A stretch of 64,000 nucleotides of DNA from Acidobacteriota bacterium (GTDB taxonomy: Bacteria; Acidobacteriota; Blastocatellia; Pyrinomonadales; Pyrinomonadaceae). The translations under genes were made by a program, and so were the position numbers. Position 1 is the stretch's first letter; every line of letters starts with the position of its first letter. Location: contig JADJWI010000008.1 in the NCBI GenBank assembly GCA_016716435.1, positions 186,001 through 250,000 on the forward strand, read 5' to 3'. Positions 36,070 to 44,758 of this stretch are shown in pieces. The notes beneath the pieces are model-generated. The model did not search any database and was not told where the DNA came from. It saw nothing but the letters and a program-made list of their open reading frames with translations.

Positions 36070-38100
36070 TTACTTGCCGGTCCAAACATTATCTTTAATG
36101 TTCGAATCGGGGAACCTTCCAAATGGGTCCAGAGTTATTTTGCTGATCTTGCGTTTTCCAAGATCAAGTACAGCCTGAAAATCTCGATCGCCGTTAAACC
36201 AGACATCTTCGTGCCATCTTACGATCGCCGTTTTATCGTCAGTCATTTTCGCATTCGGCATTGCCTTGATCTTCTCGCTGCCGTCAGCAAATTCGACTTT
36301 GAGCACGACAGGGGAAGGCATTTCGCCCGCTTGATGGACCGTAACTCTTGTCTTGTCGCCTTGCGAAACGACCTCTTTGATCGAACCGTTAACGCTCTCA
36401 GTGGTAAAAAGCCAGTAGTACCAGAACCAATTAAGGTCACGACCAAGCTCTTTATTCATAAAGAAAGTGAAATCCCAGGGCGACGGATGTTTGAACTTCC
36501 ACGTTTCAACATATTTCTTGAGGGCTGCATTCATCGCGTCGTCACCGACCATTCCGCCCAGCATAGAAAACATCAATGGTGCTTTGTTGTAAGTTTGAAA
36601 GCCATAAAGAGTGCCGCCATAGTTGGCGTTCCACATCATCGTCGGTTCATCTTCATTTCCGCTGATCCTGCCGTAGCTCTGCCCCAAACGATCAAGGTCA
36701 AAAGGTTTCCCGCGGGCATCGGCATTCGAAAGTATATTTGAATACTGATTAAACCCCTCGTCCATCCAGCCGTAACGTGTTTCGTTAGTTCCCACCATCA
36801 TCGGTATCCATTGATGAAAGGTCTCGTGATCGGCGGCCCCCTGATTCGAGTTGATAACCATCGGATATTCCATTCCGGCACTTGGGCCATCCTGCAGCGT
36901 TAATTGCGGAAAGGCGTATGGGATCAAAAGCTTAGAATAAAACTCCAGAGCATGGCGGGAATTTTTGCCGGCATTAGCAAATAAACGTGCCCGTTCGGGG
37001 AGGTAAAACATATGAACCGGAACATAACCCTTTGTCGGAATGTTCGCGCGTGTGCTTCGCCAAATAAATTCATTCGAGGTTGCCCAGGCAAAATCATTTA
37101 CTTCTTCTGCAACAAAATGCCAAATATTCTTGTCGCGAGGCAGCAGTGCTTTACCGACACCGCGTTCATCTTCATTGACGATCATTACCTCTTCATCGGT
37201 TCTTAATGCCGCAGCCAGCCGCTCACGAACAAACGGAGCGAGGGCTTCGCTGGCATTTTGCAGCACTCCCGTTCCGCTTACGAGCCATCCCGAAGGAACT
37301 TCGATCCTAACGTCAAACTTGCCGTAGTTGTTATAAAACTCCGAAGGGCCGAGATAAATATTTGTTTCCCATCCTCGCAGATCATCGTATTTTGCCAAAC
37401 GCGGATACCACTGGGTCGGTTGGAAAAGTCTGCTGTCCCAACGCTGCGTCATCCGATGCCCTTGACCACCCTCGCCACCCGGAAGTTTTGTACTCCAATC
37501 AATTTCAATGGTTGCCAAGCTGCGCGGCTCGATCGGTGTTGCGAGATATACACTGGCGACCGTTTGATCTAACCCGGCCACAAATGAACTTTCGACCTTC
37601 TGCGGTTCTTGGCCGCGATCTTGTCTTGGCGGGCTTAACTTCAGATCAATCTCAACGCCGTTGATCTTGATCCGGGTGACCACCATTCCATCGGTATTTT
37701 CCGCCGGAACTGAAAAACCGCGCGGAACGCGGGGTCGATAGATATTGTGGTCGAGCCGTAAGACGATCCGATCTAGCCTATCGGGGCTATTGTTATGGAG
37801 TGAAATTGTTTCGCTTCCGGTAATGGTTTGCGTTCCGGGATCGAGACTGGCATTTATCGAATAATCGGTTTTTAGCTGCCAATAATTCGCCCCCGGACGG
37901 CCAGAGGTATCTCTCGTACCGGCCCTATAAGCCTTTTCAATTGAATTCGTTAGCGGAATATTCCGGCGTATCGCTCGCTTTGCCGATGCTCCCGAATCCT
38001 TAAGGATCGCAGGATCCAGAGGTGTTTCGGCCGTCTGTACCTGGCCAAAAGCAACACAGTGGCTTAAAAACAAGAGCACTATAAGAATCTTTGACTTCAT
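36070..38100 (-). CDS. Secreted M1-family (gluzincin) metallopeptidase
   Basis: The 676-residue protein has a signal peptide of about 19 residues (VAFGQ). An N-terminal beta-domain (TITGSETISLHNNSPD) is typical of M1 aminopeptidases. The catalytic region has H425-E-T-F-H429 and E448 18 residues later (in WMDEGFNQY), the classic HExxH-x18-E zinc site. The substrate-facing GxMEN motif appears here as GMEYP. Such enzymes trim N-terminal residues from peptides in the periplasm or outside. It is convergent with the last kinase gene and separated by 40 bases. ATG followed by KSKILIVLLF is a clear start. Confidence 0.88.
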   Translation of the reverse strand: MKSKILIVLLFLSHCVAFGQVQTAETPLDPAILKDSGASAKRAIRRNIPLTNSIEKAYRAGTRDTSGRPGANYWQLKTDYSINASLDPGTQTITGSETISLHNNSPDRLDRIVLRLDHNIYRPRVPRGFSVPAENTDGMVVTRIKINGVEIDLKLSPPRQDRGQEPQKVESSFVAGLDQTVASVYLATPIEPRSLATIEIDWSTKLPGGEGGQGHRMTQRWDSRLFQPTQWYPRLAKYDDLRGWETNIYLGPSEFYNNYGKFDVRIEVPSGWLVSGTGVLQNASEALAPFVRERLAAALRTDEEVMIVNEDERGVGKALLPRDKNIWHFVAEEVNDFAWATSNEFIWRSTRANIPTKGYVPVHMFYLPERARLFANAGKNSRHALEFYSKLLIPYAFPQLTLQDGPSAGMEYPMVINSNQGAADHETFHQWIPMMVGTNETRYGWMDEGFNQYSNILSNADARGKPFDLDRLGQSYGRISGNEDEPTMMWNANYGGTLYGFQTYNKAPLMFSMLGGMVGDDAMNAALKKYVETWKFKHPSPWDFTFFMNKELGRDLNWFWYYWLFTTESVNGSIKEVVSQGDKTRVTVHQAGEMPSPVVLKVEFADGSEKIKAMPNAKMTDDKTAIVRWHEDVWFNGDRDFQAVLDLGKRKISKITLDPFGRFPDSNIKDNVWTGK

Positions 38101-38299
38101 TGAGATACCTTCGAAGATCTATTTCAGAATTGTCGGAATCTCGGCAATTGTAAATCTTTGAGCGTTGAGATGCTAGCTTTGACCCCTTAAGAGGTGATCC
38201 GAGGTAAGCGGCTCGGCCGAGAAGAATAGGATTTCCCGAACAAACTGAGGTTTCGCAAAATAATGATATCTTAATTGTTAGAGTCTGCCTTGCTGAATT
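38101..38299. other. Intergenic region upstream of the M1 peptidase gene
   Basis: About 200 bases with no supported gene. It should hold the minus-strand promoter of the peptidase gene. I see no clear promoter or hairpin. Its right edge is the broken zinc-ribbon head, so it also borders a rearranged stretch. Confidence 0.4.
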
Positions 38300-38383
38300 T
38301 CAAGACGATGTCCTGAATGGAGAAGAGACCTTTACGACAATACGCTGTCGTATTGTCTCGACGATGGAAATGTTCTGCTCGAG
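38300..38383 (+). pseudogene. Degenerate zinc-ribbon head without start codon
   Basis: The stretch aligns codon by codon with the sensor heads: RCPEWRRDLYDNTLSYCL, then DDGNVLLE. The ATG position reads TCA and the second zinc cysteine codon reads TGG (tryptophan). The frame then leaves the family and ends by about 38437. No membrane or TolB/TPR part follows. It is a decayed remnant outside the main array. Confidence 0.75.
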
Positions 38384-38499
38384 AGGCGGACGAGCGACAA
38401 GTCAGAGTCCGCTGAGTCAGCGCGATCACGTCGATGAGCCGCCGATCGAACCGGTAGGACTGATAGGATAACGCGAGAAAAGAATGTGCCGAACTGAAC

Positions 38500-38622
38500 G
38501 AAGACGTTTCCGCGTCGCTTTTGTGGAATCACGATCTTGCTCCGACGACGATCGGCCAGCGGACGTGGTCGACCTGGAACATCGCGGCGCTTTGAATCGG
38601 GATGAGCGTCGTGATCACGACA
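38500..38622 (+). pseudogene. Duplicated 5' fragment of the NCS1 permease gene
   Basis: This 123-bp stretch matches 39790-39912 at the start of the intact permease gene with roughly a dozen or so differences by eye. It keeps the codons for EDVSAS, LAPTTI, QRTWSTWNIAAL and IGMSVVITT. TGG has become TGA after AAL, so it cannot be translated through. Together with the zinc-ribbon head just upstream it repeats the head-then-permease order found at 39.7 kb. Confidence 0.82.
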
Positions 38623-38670
38623 CGGTTCAGAACAGATCTAGTGACGAAGAATAAGGAGAATTACTTACAT

Positions 38671-39528
38671 ATGACACGAAACGAGACCAATTTGGTCATG
38701 GTGGTTTTTTTACTTTTGGTGTTTACCATCGCTTGTGGTTCAGGTGAGGAATCCAAAACAGAAAATAGTAACAGAGAGGAAGCCGTCTCGAACGACTCGA
38801 TCGGCGATACGACCGCCCGCGCAGAGGATCTTCCTGAAGATGAGGCCAGTGAGAGTCCCGCGAACGGGCCGACGACGGTCAGGTTTGGTCAAGGGAAGAC
38901 CTCGGGAACCTATAATAAGTCCATCAAAAGCGGGGAATCCCATGTTTATTTCTTGACGGCTTCAGCTGGTCAAACGATGGATATAAAAATCGATTCTCCG
39001 CAGGAGGACGCCGGATTTACCGTTTTTAATCCGGCCGGAAATGAAATTTCAGCTGCGGAGGAAACCACCGAAGTAAGAAGTTTCAGCGAGGAACTGGCTG
39101 ATTCGGGAAAATATAGGATCGTCGTTTCATCCGGGCGAAATGTCGCTTATAGCATCACTTTCAGCGTCTCGGCCAAGTCCAATGATCTGACAGCGGCTGA
39201 AGCCGACGGCGGTGCAAATAAGACGGTCAGATTTAGTAAGGGGGCGACATCAGCATCGTACAGTAATTCAGTGATCCGAGGCGACCGAGACACGTATAAT
39301 CTTAGTGCAGGTGCCGGCCAATTTATGACTGTTTCGATAACTTCGGTGGAGAATAATGCAAGTTTTCAAATCGTTGGCCCGAATGGAGAAGATCTGGTTT
39401 CGGATGATACTAACTGGACGGAGGAGCTTCCCCGCACCGGGAATTACAGGATAATAGTCGGGTCAGGCCGCGGAAACGCTACTTATACGATCAGGTTCAA
39501 AGTGGTTCAATCACCGATCGATCATTGA
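38671..39528 (+). CDS. Lipoprotein with two PPC-like beta-sandwich domains
   Basis: The start chosen is ATG 38671, after AAGGAG 12 bases upstream. It gives MTRNETN, a hydrophobic segment and a lipobox ending FTIAC. An upstream in-frame ATG at 38602 belongs to the duplicated permease fragment and would bury the signal sequence. After a Glu/Ser-rich linker come two similar domains of about 100 residues (VRFGQGKTSGTYNKSI and VRFSKGATSASYSNSV, each followed by AGQ, then a YRIIV/YRIVV strand). The same fold occurs in the small protein at 9.3 kb. It is probably anchored in the outer membrane or periplasm; its ligand is unknown. Confidence 0.78.
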   Translation: MTRNETNLVMVVFLLLVFTIACGSGEESKTENSNREEAVSNDSIGDTTARAEDLPEDEASESPANGPTTVRFGQGKTSGTYNKSIKSGESHVYFLTASAGQTMDIKIDSPQEDAGFTVFNPAGNEISAAEETTEVRSFSEELADSGKYRIVVSSGRNVAYSITFSVSAKSNDLTAAEADGGANKTVRFSKGATSASYSNSVIRGDRDTYNLSAGAGQFMTVSITSVENNASFQIVGPNGEDLVSDDTNWTEELPRTGNYRIIVGSGRGNATYTIRFKVVQSPIDH

Positions 39529-39703
39529 AAATGACATTCGGCTAAAAGAATGCGAAAAAAGCGGGACAGAAGAGTGAGTTGTAAACAGCGGATCGGGCAA
39601 CCGTGATTTGACGAACGACCGCCTCGACCCACGAGGCTGTTTAGATCGCTGAGTCGCATTTTATTTGTTCTACCTGTATTGGTATTTCGGGTCAGAACTA
39701 AAC

Positions 39704-39739
39704 GTGAAACGATGCCCTGAATTCAGACGGAACAGTTAA
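39704..39739 (+). pseudogene. Short zinc-ribbon head remnant before the permease
   Basis: GTG AAA CGA TGC CCT GAA, then TTC in place of the second cysteine codon, then three codons and TAA (reads MKRCPEFRRNS). It starts 50 bases before the permease ATG. It is the fourth truncated copy of the sensor head and, like the one at 38.3 kb, stands next to permease sequence. Confidence 0.65.
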
Positions 39740-39753
39740 GTCGACACGAGAAA

Positions 39754-41232
39754 ATGAAAAACGACAGTGCTGCTTTTGTTGAGCTGGCCGAAGACGTTTC
39801 CGCGTCACCGCTGTGGAATGCCGACCTTGCTCCGACGACGATCAGCCAGCGGACCTGGTCGACGTGGAACATCGCGGCGTTGTGGATCGGGATGAGCGTC
39901 GTCATCACGACGTATATGCTCGCCGGCGGGTTTATCGCCCAGGGGATGACGTGGTGGCAGGCGATGCTGACCATCCTGCTCGGCAATTGTATCGTGTTGG
40001 TTCCGATGGTGCTGAACGCCCATGCCGGCACGAAATATGGCATATCGTTTCCCGTTCTGTTGCGTGCTTCATTCGGGACGAAGGGCGCGAACATCCCTGC
40101 GATATTGCGTGCGATCGTCGCGTGCGGATGGTTTGGGATTCAGACGTGGATCGGCGGCACTGCGATCGATGCTTTGCTAGCGGCGTTGTGGGGCGGTTGG
40201 ACCGAGATCGGCGGCGTTATTGCCGGAAATCCGGTGCATACGTGGCTTTCGTTTTTTCTCTTTTGGGCGATCCAAGTCGCGATAATCCTCCGCGGCATCG
40301 AGGGCATCAAGCACCTTGAATCGTGGGCCGCACCGCTGCTACTGTTCGGAGGATTGGTGCTCCTGATCTGGGCTTCGAGTGCGGCCGGCGGGCTCGGCAA
40401 CGTGCTTTCCGGAACGGCTGCTTTGCAGACGTCGCAAGCAGATTTCTGGGCGATATTTCCGGCTGCGCTGACGGCCTCGGTGGGTTATTGGGCGACTCTT
40501 AGTTTGAACATTCCCGACTTTACACGTTACGCAATAAGCCAGCGTTCGCAGATGCTTGGGCAGGCTCTCGGGCTGCCGCTGACGATGACGGCGTTTGCCT
40601 TTATCGGCGTGGCGGTGACGAGTGCAACCGTGATCATCTACGGCGAGGCGATCGCCGATCCGGTCGAGCTGATCAAGCGATTCGACAACACGCTGGTGAT
40701 CCTTTTCGCGATGATCGTTATTTTCGTCGCCCAGCTTTCGACAAACATGGCCGCGAACGTCGTCTCGCCATCAAACGATTTTTCAAACATAAACCCCAAA
40801 CGCATTTCATACGTTGCCGGCGGATTAATCACGGCAGTCATTGGCATCGTGATGATGCCGTGGCAGTTGATGTCGTCGATGGGCGCTTACATTTTCACAT
40901 GGCTGATCGGATATTCCGGCCTAATGGGAGCCATCGGCGGAATACTGATCTGCGATTATTGGCTTATCAGAAAACGGCGGATCGAACTCGCCGAGCTCTA
41001 CAAAACGGACGGCATCTATTCCTACACCGGCGGTTTCAATTGGCGGGCGATCGCTGCATTGGTGCTTGCCATCGCACCGGTTGTTCCCGGTTTTCTTCGA
41101 GCCGCGACTACGCCGGGTGGCCAGGTGGCCGATCCGAATTTCTTTGACACGCTTTACACCTACGCGTGGTTCGTTACCTTTGGTTTAGCCTTTATCTTGT
41201 ATTATCTTTTGATGAGTCTGAAGAAGCGATAG
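39754..41232 (+). CDS. NCS1-family nucleobase permease (uracil/allantoin/hydantoin type)
   Basis: The protein has 492 residues and about 12 membrane segments. NCS1 features are the N-terminal LAPTTISQRTWSTWNIAALW, GISFPVLLRASFGTKGANIP, the WFGIQTWIGG segment and the NIPDFTRYA motif in the middle. Family members are sodium- or proton-coupled importers of uracil, thymine, allantoin, cytosine or hydantoins. Next to beta-ureidopropionase and PreT, uptake of uracil/thymine or their dihydro forms is the likely job. The start has only a weak ribosome binding site (GAGAAA). A nonfunctional duplicate of its 5' end lies 1.3 kb upstream. Confidence 0.9.
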   Translation: MKNDSAAFVELAEDVSASPLWNADLAPTTISQRTWSTWNIAALWIGMSVVITTYMLAGGFIAQGMTWWQAMLTILLGNCIVLVPMVLNAHAGTKYGISFPVLLRASFGTKGANIPAILRAIVACGWFGIQTWIGGTAIDALLAALWGGWTEIGGVIAGNPVHTWLSFFLFWAIQVAIILRGIEGIKHLESWAAPLLLFGGLVLLIWASSAAGGLGNVLSGTAALQTSQADFWAIFPAALTASVGYWATLSLNIPDFTRYAISQRSQMLGQALGLPLTMTAFAFIGVAVTSATVIIYGEAIADPVELIKRFDNTLVILFAMIVIFVAQLSTNMAANVVSPSNDFSNINPKRISYVAGGLITAVIGIVMMPWQLMSSMGAYIFTWLIGYSGLMGAIGGILICDYWLIRKRRIELAELYKTDGIYSYTGGFNWRAIAALVLAIAPVVPGFLRAATTPGGQVADPNFFDTLYTYAWFVTFGLAFILYYLLMSLKKR

Positions 41233-41273
41233 GACCGATATGACCGATAAGTCCTATATCAAATGAGAACCCG

Positions 41274-42146
41274 ATGCCATCGAGAATAATAAAAGCCGGC
41301 CTGATACAGGCCCATAACGTCGCACCGGCGGATGCTCCGATCGACGAGATCAAGAGGGCGAACATCGCCAATCAGATGAAGTTTGTCGAGGATGCCGCTC
41401 GGCAGGGCGTGCAGATGCTCTGTTTTCAGGAGATATTTACCACGCCGTATTTCTGTGCCGAGCAGGAAACGCGTTGGTATGAGGCGGTCGAACGCGTGCC
41501 TGACGGGCCGACGGTCAAGCTGATGCAGGATGTTGCAAAGCAGCATGGGATGGTTCTTATCGTTCCGATCTACGAAGAAGAGCAGGCCGGCATATATTAC
41601 AATACGGCGGCCGTGATCGATGCCGACGGCAAGTACCTCGGCAAATATCGCAAGACGCATATTCCGCATGTAGCGCCCGGCTTTTGGGAGAAGTTTTATT
41701 TTCGGCCGGGCAATCTTGGATATCCGTGTTTCGATACGGCATTTGGGCGGATCGGGGTTTACATTTGCTATGACCGGCATTTTCCGGAGGGCGCGCGATG
41801 TCTCGGGTTGAACGGAGCCGAGATAGTGTTTAATCCATCAGCAACTGTCGCCGGCCTTAGCGAGTATCTCTGGAAGCTCGAGCAACCGGCACACGCCGTC
41901 GCGAATGGTTATTTCGTCGGAGCTATAAACCGCGTCGGGACGGAAGCCCCGTGGAACATCGGCGAGTTTTACGGGCAATCTTATTTCTGCGATCCGCGCG
42001 GACAGATCATCGCCGAAGGCTCACGCGACCAAGATGAGCTGATCGTCGCGGACCTCAACATGGACAAGATCCGCGAGGTCCGAAACACATGGCAATTCTT
42101 CCGCGATCGGCGGCCCGATCTTTACGGCCCGATCGTTGAAGATTAG
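41274..42146 (+). CDS. Nitrilase-superfamily beta-ureidopropionase (N-carbamoyl-beta-alanine amidohydrolase)
   Basis: The 290-residue cytoplasmic enzyme has the Glu-Lys-Cys triad at E53 (CFQEIFTTPYF), K127 (KYRKTHIPHV) and C165 (VYICYDRHFPEGAR). The FQEIFTTPYF context is typical of beta-ureidopropionase and the related N-carbamoylputrescine amidase. It would cleave N-carbamoyl-beta-alanine or its methyl analogue to the beta-amino acid, CO2 and ammonia. The dihydropyrimidinase and PreTA in the window favour this reading over the putrescine one. It follows the permease by 41 bases. Confidence 0.88.
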   Translation: MPSRIIKAGLIQAHNVAPADAPIDEIKRANIANQMKFVEDAARQGVQMLCFQEIFTTPYFCAEQETRWYEAVERVPDGPTVKLMQDVAKQHGMVLIVPIYEEEQAGIYYNTAAVIDADGKYLGKYRKTHIPHVAPGFWEKFYFRPGNLGYPCFDTAFGRIGVYICYDRHFPEGARCLGLNGAEIVFNPSATVAGLSEYLWKLEQPAHAVANGYFVGAINRVGTEAPWNIGEFYGQSYFCDPRGQIIAEGSRDQDELIVADLNMDKIREVRNTWQFFRDRRPDLYGPIVED

Positions 42147-42169
42147 AAAGTGGAGAATGGGATACGGGT

Positions 42170-42964
42170 ATGAGGCCTGTCATCATCACATTAGTCATCG
42201 TTGTGCTTTTTTGCACGAGCGGCTTTGCTCAAACCGTCGAGCAGATCGAAACAATGCTCGTTGGTTACAGGTTAGAACTGCAAAAGGTTTCGAACTACGG
42301 AGGCTCTCGGGATTACGATGCCCAATCAGAGTTGAATAAAAAGCTTCGCGAGTCGCTACTTAAGTTTGGGACGAGGCCCGATGTTCTCGACCATCCGTTT
42401 CCGAAGCTTAGCGATCTGATGTTCGTTACCACGTCAAAGGACGGGCGGCTTCGCACCTATTCGTGGGACACCGAAAGCGGCGGTTCGATGCACGACTTCA
42501 TAACGGTTTATCAGTATCGAACGCGAGACGGAAAGGTAAACGTGTGGGCGGCCCCCCTTTCCGATGACATAAGCGAATTTGGAGCCGGTTCCTTTGTCCA
42601 CCAAATATTCCAAACCGAAACAAAAAAGGGGAGTTTGTATCTGGTGATTTCTACATTTATTGGCTCGACCAGTTTGGCGGCGCAGACGCTCGATGTGGTT
42701 CGAATTGATGGGGGACAACTAAATAAAGAGGTAAGAGTCATTCGTACTCAGTCGGGGTTAAAAGGCTCGGTAGGCTTTGAGTACGACTTTTTTTCTGTGG
42801 TTGACCGGCCTGAGCGGCCGATAAAGCTGTTCGAATTCAATGAGGCGCGAAAGGAGTTTCGTTTTCCCGTTGTGATCGAGGACGAAGAGACGCGTCAGGG
42901 CAGAGTTACGAATCGTTTTATCACCTATCGCTTCAACGGCCGGTATTTTGTGAAGTTAAAGTAG
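42170..42964 (+). CDS. Hypothetical secreted protein
   Basis: The protein has 264 residues and a signal peptide ending near SGFAQT (residue 21). The mature protein has no cysteine motif or known catalytic signature that I recognise. It has beta-strand-rich stretches (LVVSTFIGSTSLAAQTLDVV-like strands around 155-175, and FRFPVVIEDEE). It lies between beta-ureidopropionase and RidA, with its stop directly abutting the RidA ATG, so it is part of the operon, but no role in pyrimidine use can be inferred from sequence. Confidence 0.6.
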   Translation: MRPVIITLVIVVLFCTSGFAQTVEQIETMLVGYRLELQKVSNYGGSRDYDAQSELNKKLRESLLKFGTRPDVLDHPFPKLSDLMFVTTSKDGRLRTYSWDTESGGSMHDFITVYQYRTRDGKVNVWAAPLSDDISEFGAGSFVHQIFQTETKKGSLYLVISTFIGSTSLAAQTLDVVRIDGGQLNKEVRVIRTQSGLKGSVGFEYDFFSVVDRPERPIKLFEFNEARKEFRFPVVIEDEETRQGRVTNRFITYRFNGRYFVKLK

Positions 42965-43351
42965 ATGCAGCATCGCGAACGATATTCCTCTGGGGCAAAA
43001 TGGGAGTCGATCGTCGGGTATTCGCGGGCCGTGCGGGTCGGCGACCGGATCTATGTTACCGGCACGACGGCGACGGACGAGAACAGCAACCTTGTCGGCA
43101 TTGGCGATGCCTATCGGCAGACCGTGCAGTGCATTTTGAACATCGAGCGGGCATTGAAGCATTTCGACGCAACGCTTGAACACGTCGTTCGCACGCGGAT
43201 ATTCGTCACCGATATCTCGCTTTGGGAAGAGTACGGCCGTGCACACGGCGAGTTTTTTCGCGATATAATGCCGGCAACGACGATGGTCGAGGTCTCCGGG
43301 CTGATCGATCCCGATATGCTGGTCGAGATCGAGGCCGACGCCGAGTTTTGA
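42965..43351 (+). CDS. RidA/YjgF-family protein (enamine/imine deaminase type)
   Basis: The 128-residue protein is full length for the family. It has the pattern VRVGDRIYVTGTTA, then DAYRQTVQCILNIERAL, then VVRTRIFVTDI and a C-terminal ATTMVEVSGLIDPDMLVEIEA. The latter carries the substrate-carboxylate region, though with a variant of the usual R-x-x-V context. RidA proteins hydrolyse reactive enamines and imines; the related RutC acts on aminoacrylate in another uracil pathway. In this operon it may remove unstable enamine by-products of beta-amino acid transamination. The start codon directly follows the upstream stop. Confidence 0.82.
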   Translation: MQHRERYSSGAKWESIVGYSRAVRVGDRIYVTGTTATDENSNLVGIGDAYRQTVQCILNIERALKHFDATLEHVVRTRIFVTDISLWEEYGRAHGEFFRDIMPATTMVEVSGLIDPDMLVEIEADAEF

Positions 43352-43360
43352 TCGCTATTA

Positions 43361-44701
43361 ATGTCCAATCTCACGAACGAACAGATCGAGCGGAACTTCG
43401 CCGAGCTTAACCCGCTGATGTCGCATGCGGAGGCTTTGGCCGAGGCGAACCGCTGTCTCTATTGCTATGACGCGCCGTGCATGCATGCGTGCCCGACGCA
43501 CATCGATGTTCCCTCATTCATCAAAAAGATCGCGACCGGCAACCTGAAAGGCTCGGCCCGGGTTATCTTTGACGCGAACCCGATCGGTTCGACCTGTGCC
43601 CGCGTTTGCCCGGTCGAGGCATTGTGCGAAGGTGCGTGCGTCGAGAAAACACTCGTGCAAAAGCCGATCGAGATCGGAAGGCTCCAGCGTTATGCCACCG
43701 AAAAAGTTCTTGTGGAGAGCACACCGCTTTTTGAGGTCGGAGCACCCAATGGCTTTTCGATTGGCATCGTCGGCTCGGGGCCGGCGGGACTTTCCTGTGC
43801 CGCTTATCTCGCTCGGCTCGGTTACGCGGCGACGGTTTATGAGCGGCGTGCCCGTCCCGGCGGGCTCGATACCTACGGCATGGCGGAGTATAAGATGACG
43901 CGTTCTGTTTCGCTTGCCGAGGTCGGGCTGATCGAACAAATGGGCGTCAAGTTTGTCACCGAGACATCGGTAGTTGCGGATGACAATGACGACGTTAAAG
44001 ATTCGCTCACTGCCGGAGAGATTCGTACGCGCCACAACGCCATCCTAATAGCGGCGGGACTTGGGGCGACAAACCTGCTCAATATTCCCGGAGAAGATCT
44101 GGAAGGCGTCATCGATGCACTGACATTCATCGAGCAGGTGAAGACGCGCGACTGGAACGCCGTTCCGCTTGGGAGCACCGTCGCCGTGATTGGTGCGGGG
44201 AACACGGCAGTTGATGCCGCGACGCAGGCAAAGCGGCTCGGTGCGGCAAAGGTAATGATGGTCTACCGGCGGACCGAGGCTGACGCTCCGGCTTACGAAT
44301 ACGAACTCGAACTTGCTCGTCTTGATGGGATCGAGTTTCACTGGCAGACGACGCCGGTCGAGATCACGGGGAACGGCAAGGTCGCCGGCTTACGTTGCTC
44401 TACAGTTGATGGCGACGAAGCCATTATCGAATGCGATCAGGTCATCAAGGCCATCGGCCAGGCGAAACTTGGCACGTCGCTGAGTGAAGCGTTTGAAATC
44501 GATATCGACGAAAAGGGCCGAGTGCGTGTCGATGACGACATGCGGACCTCGGATCCGATGATCTTTGCCGCCGGCGATTGCGTCAGCGGCGGTGCTGAAG
44601 CCGTCGACGCCGCTCAAATGGGCAAGCTCGCCGCGATCGGCATTCACCGTTCGCTTACCGGTGAGCGGGTCGAGTTTGCGGGCTCGGGCGTTTCAAAGTA
44701 A
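43361..44701 (+). CDS. preT: Dihydropyrimidine dehydrogenase subunit PreT (FAD, Fe-S, NAD(P)H)
   Basis: The protein has 446 residues. The N-terminal Fe-S region has C32, C35, C40, C44 and C79, C83, C89, C93 for two [4Fe-4S] clusters. An FAD-binding GSGPAG lies at 138-143, and a pyridine-nucleotide site VIGAGNTAVDAA follows later, ending in the glutamate-synthase-small-subunit style FAAGDCVSGGAEAVDAA. PreT takes electrons from NAD(P)H and passes them to PreA, which reduces uracil and thymine. PreA is encoded at 48.6 kb, separated by the transporter and three small genes, rather than adjacent as in Escherichia coli. It follows RidA by nine bases. Confidence 0.93.
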   Translation: MSNLTNEQIERNFAELNPLMSHAEALAEANRCLYCYDAPCMHACPTHIDVPSFIKKIATGNLKGSARVIFDANPIGSTCARVCPVEALCEGACVEKTLVQKPIEIGRLQRYATEKVLVESTPLFEVGAPNGFSIGIVGSGPAGLSCAAYLARLGYAATVYERRARPGGLDTYGMAEYKMTRSVSLAEVGLIEQMGVKFVTETSVVADDNDDVKDSLTAGEIRTRHNAILIAAGLGATNLLNIPGEDLEGVIDALTFIEQVKTRDWNAVPLGSTVAVIGAGNTAVDAATQAKRLGAAKVMMVYRRTEADAPAYEYELELARLDGIEFHWQTTPVEITGNGKVAGLRCSTVDGDEAIIECDQVIKAIGQAKLGTSLSEAFEIDIDEKGRVRVDDDMRTSDPMIFAAGDCVSGGAEAVDAAQMGKLAAIGIHRSLTGERVEFAGSGVSK

Positions 44702-44758
44702 ACTTTCGCAAAAGCTTTTCTTACCAATCAGACAATTTCATTCGAGGACCGGGACAAT

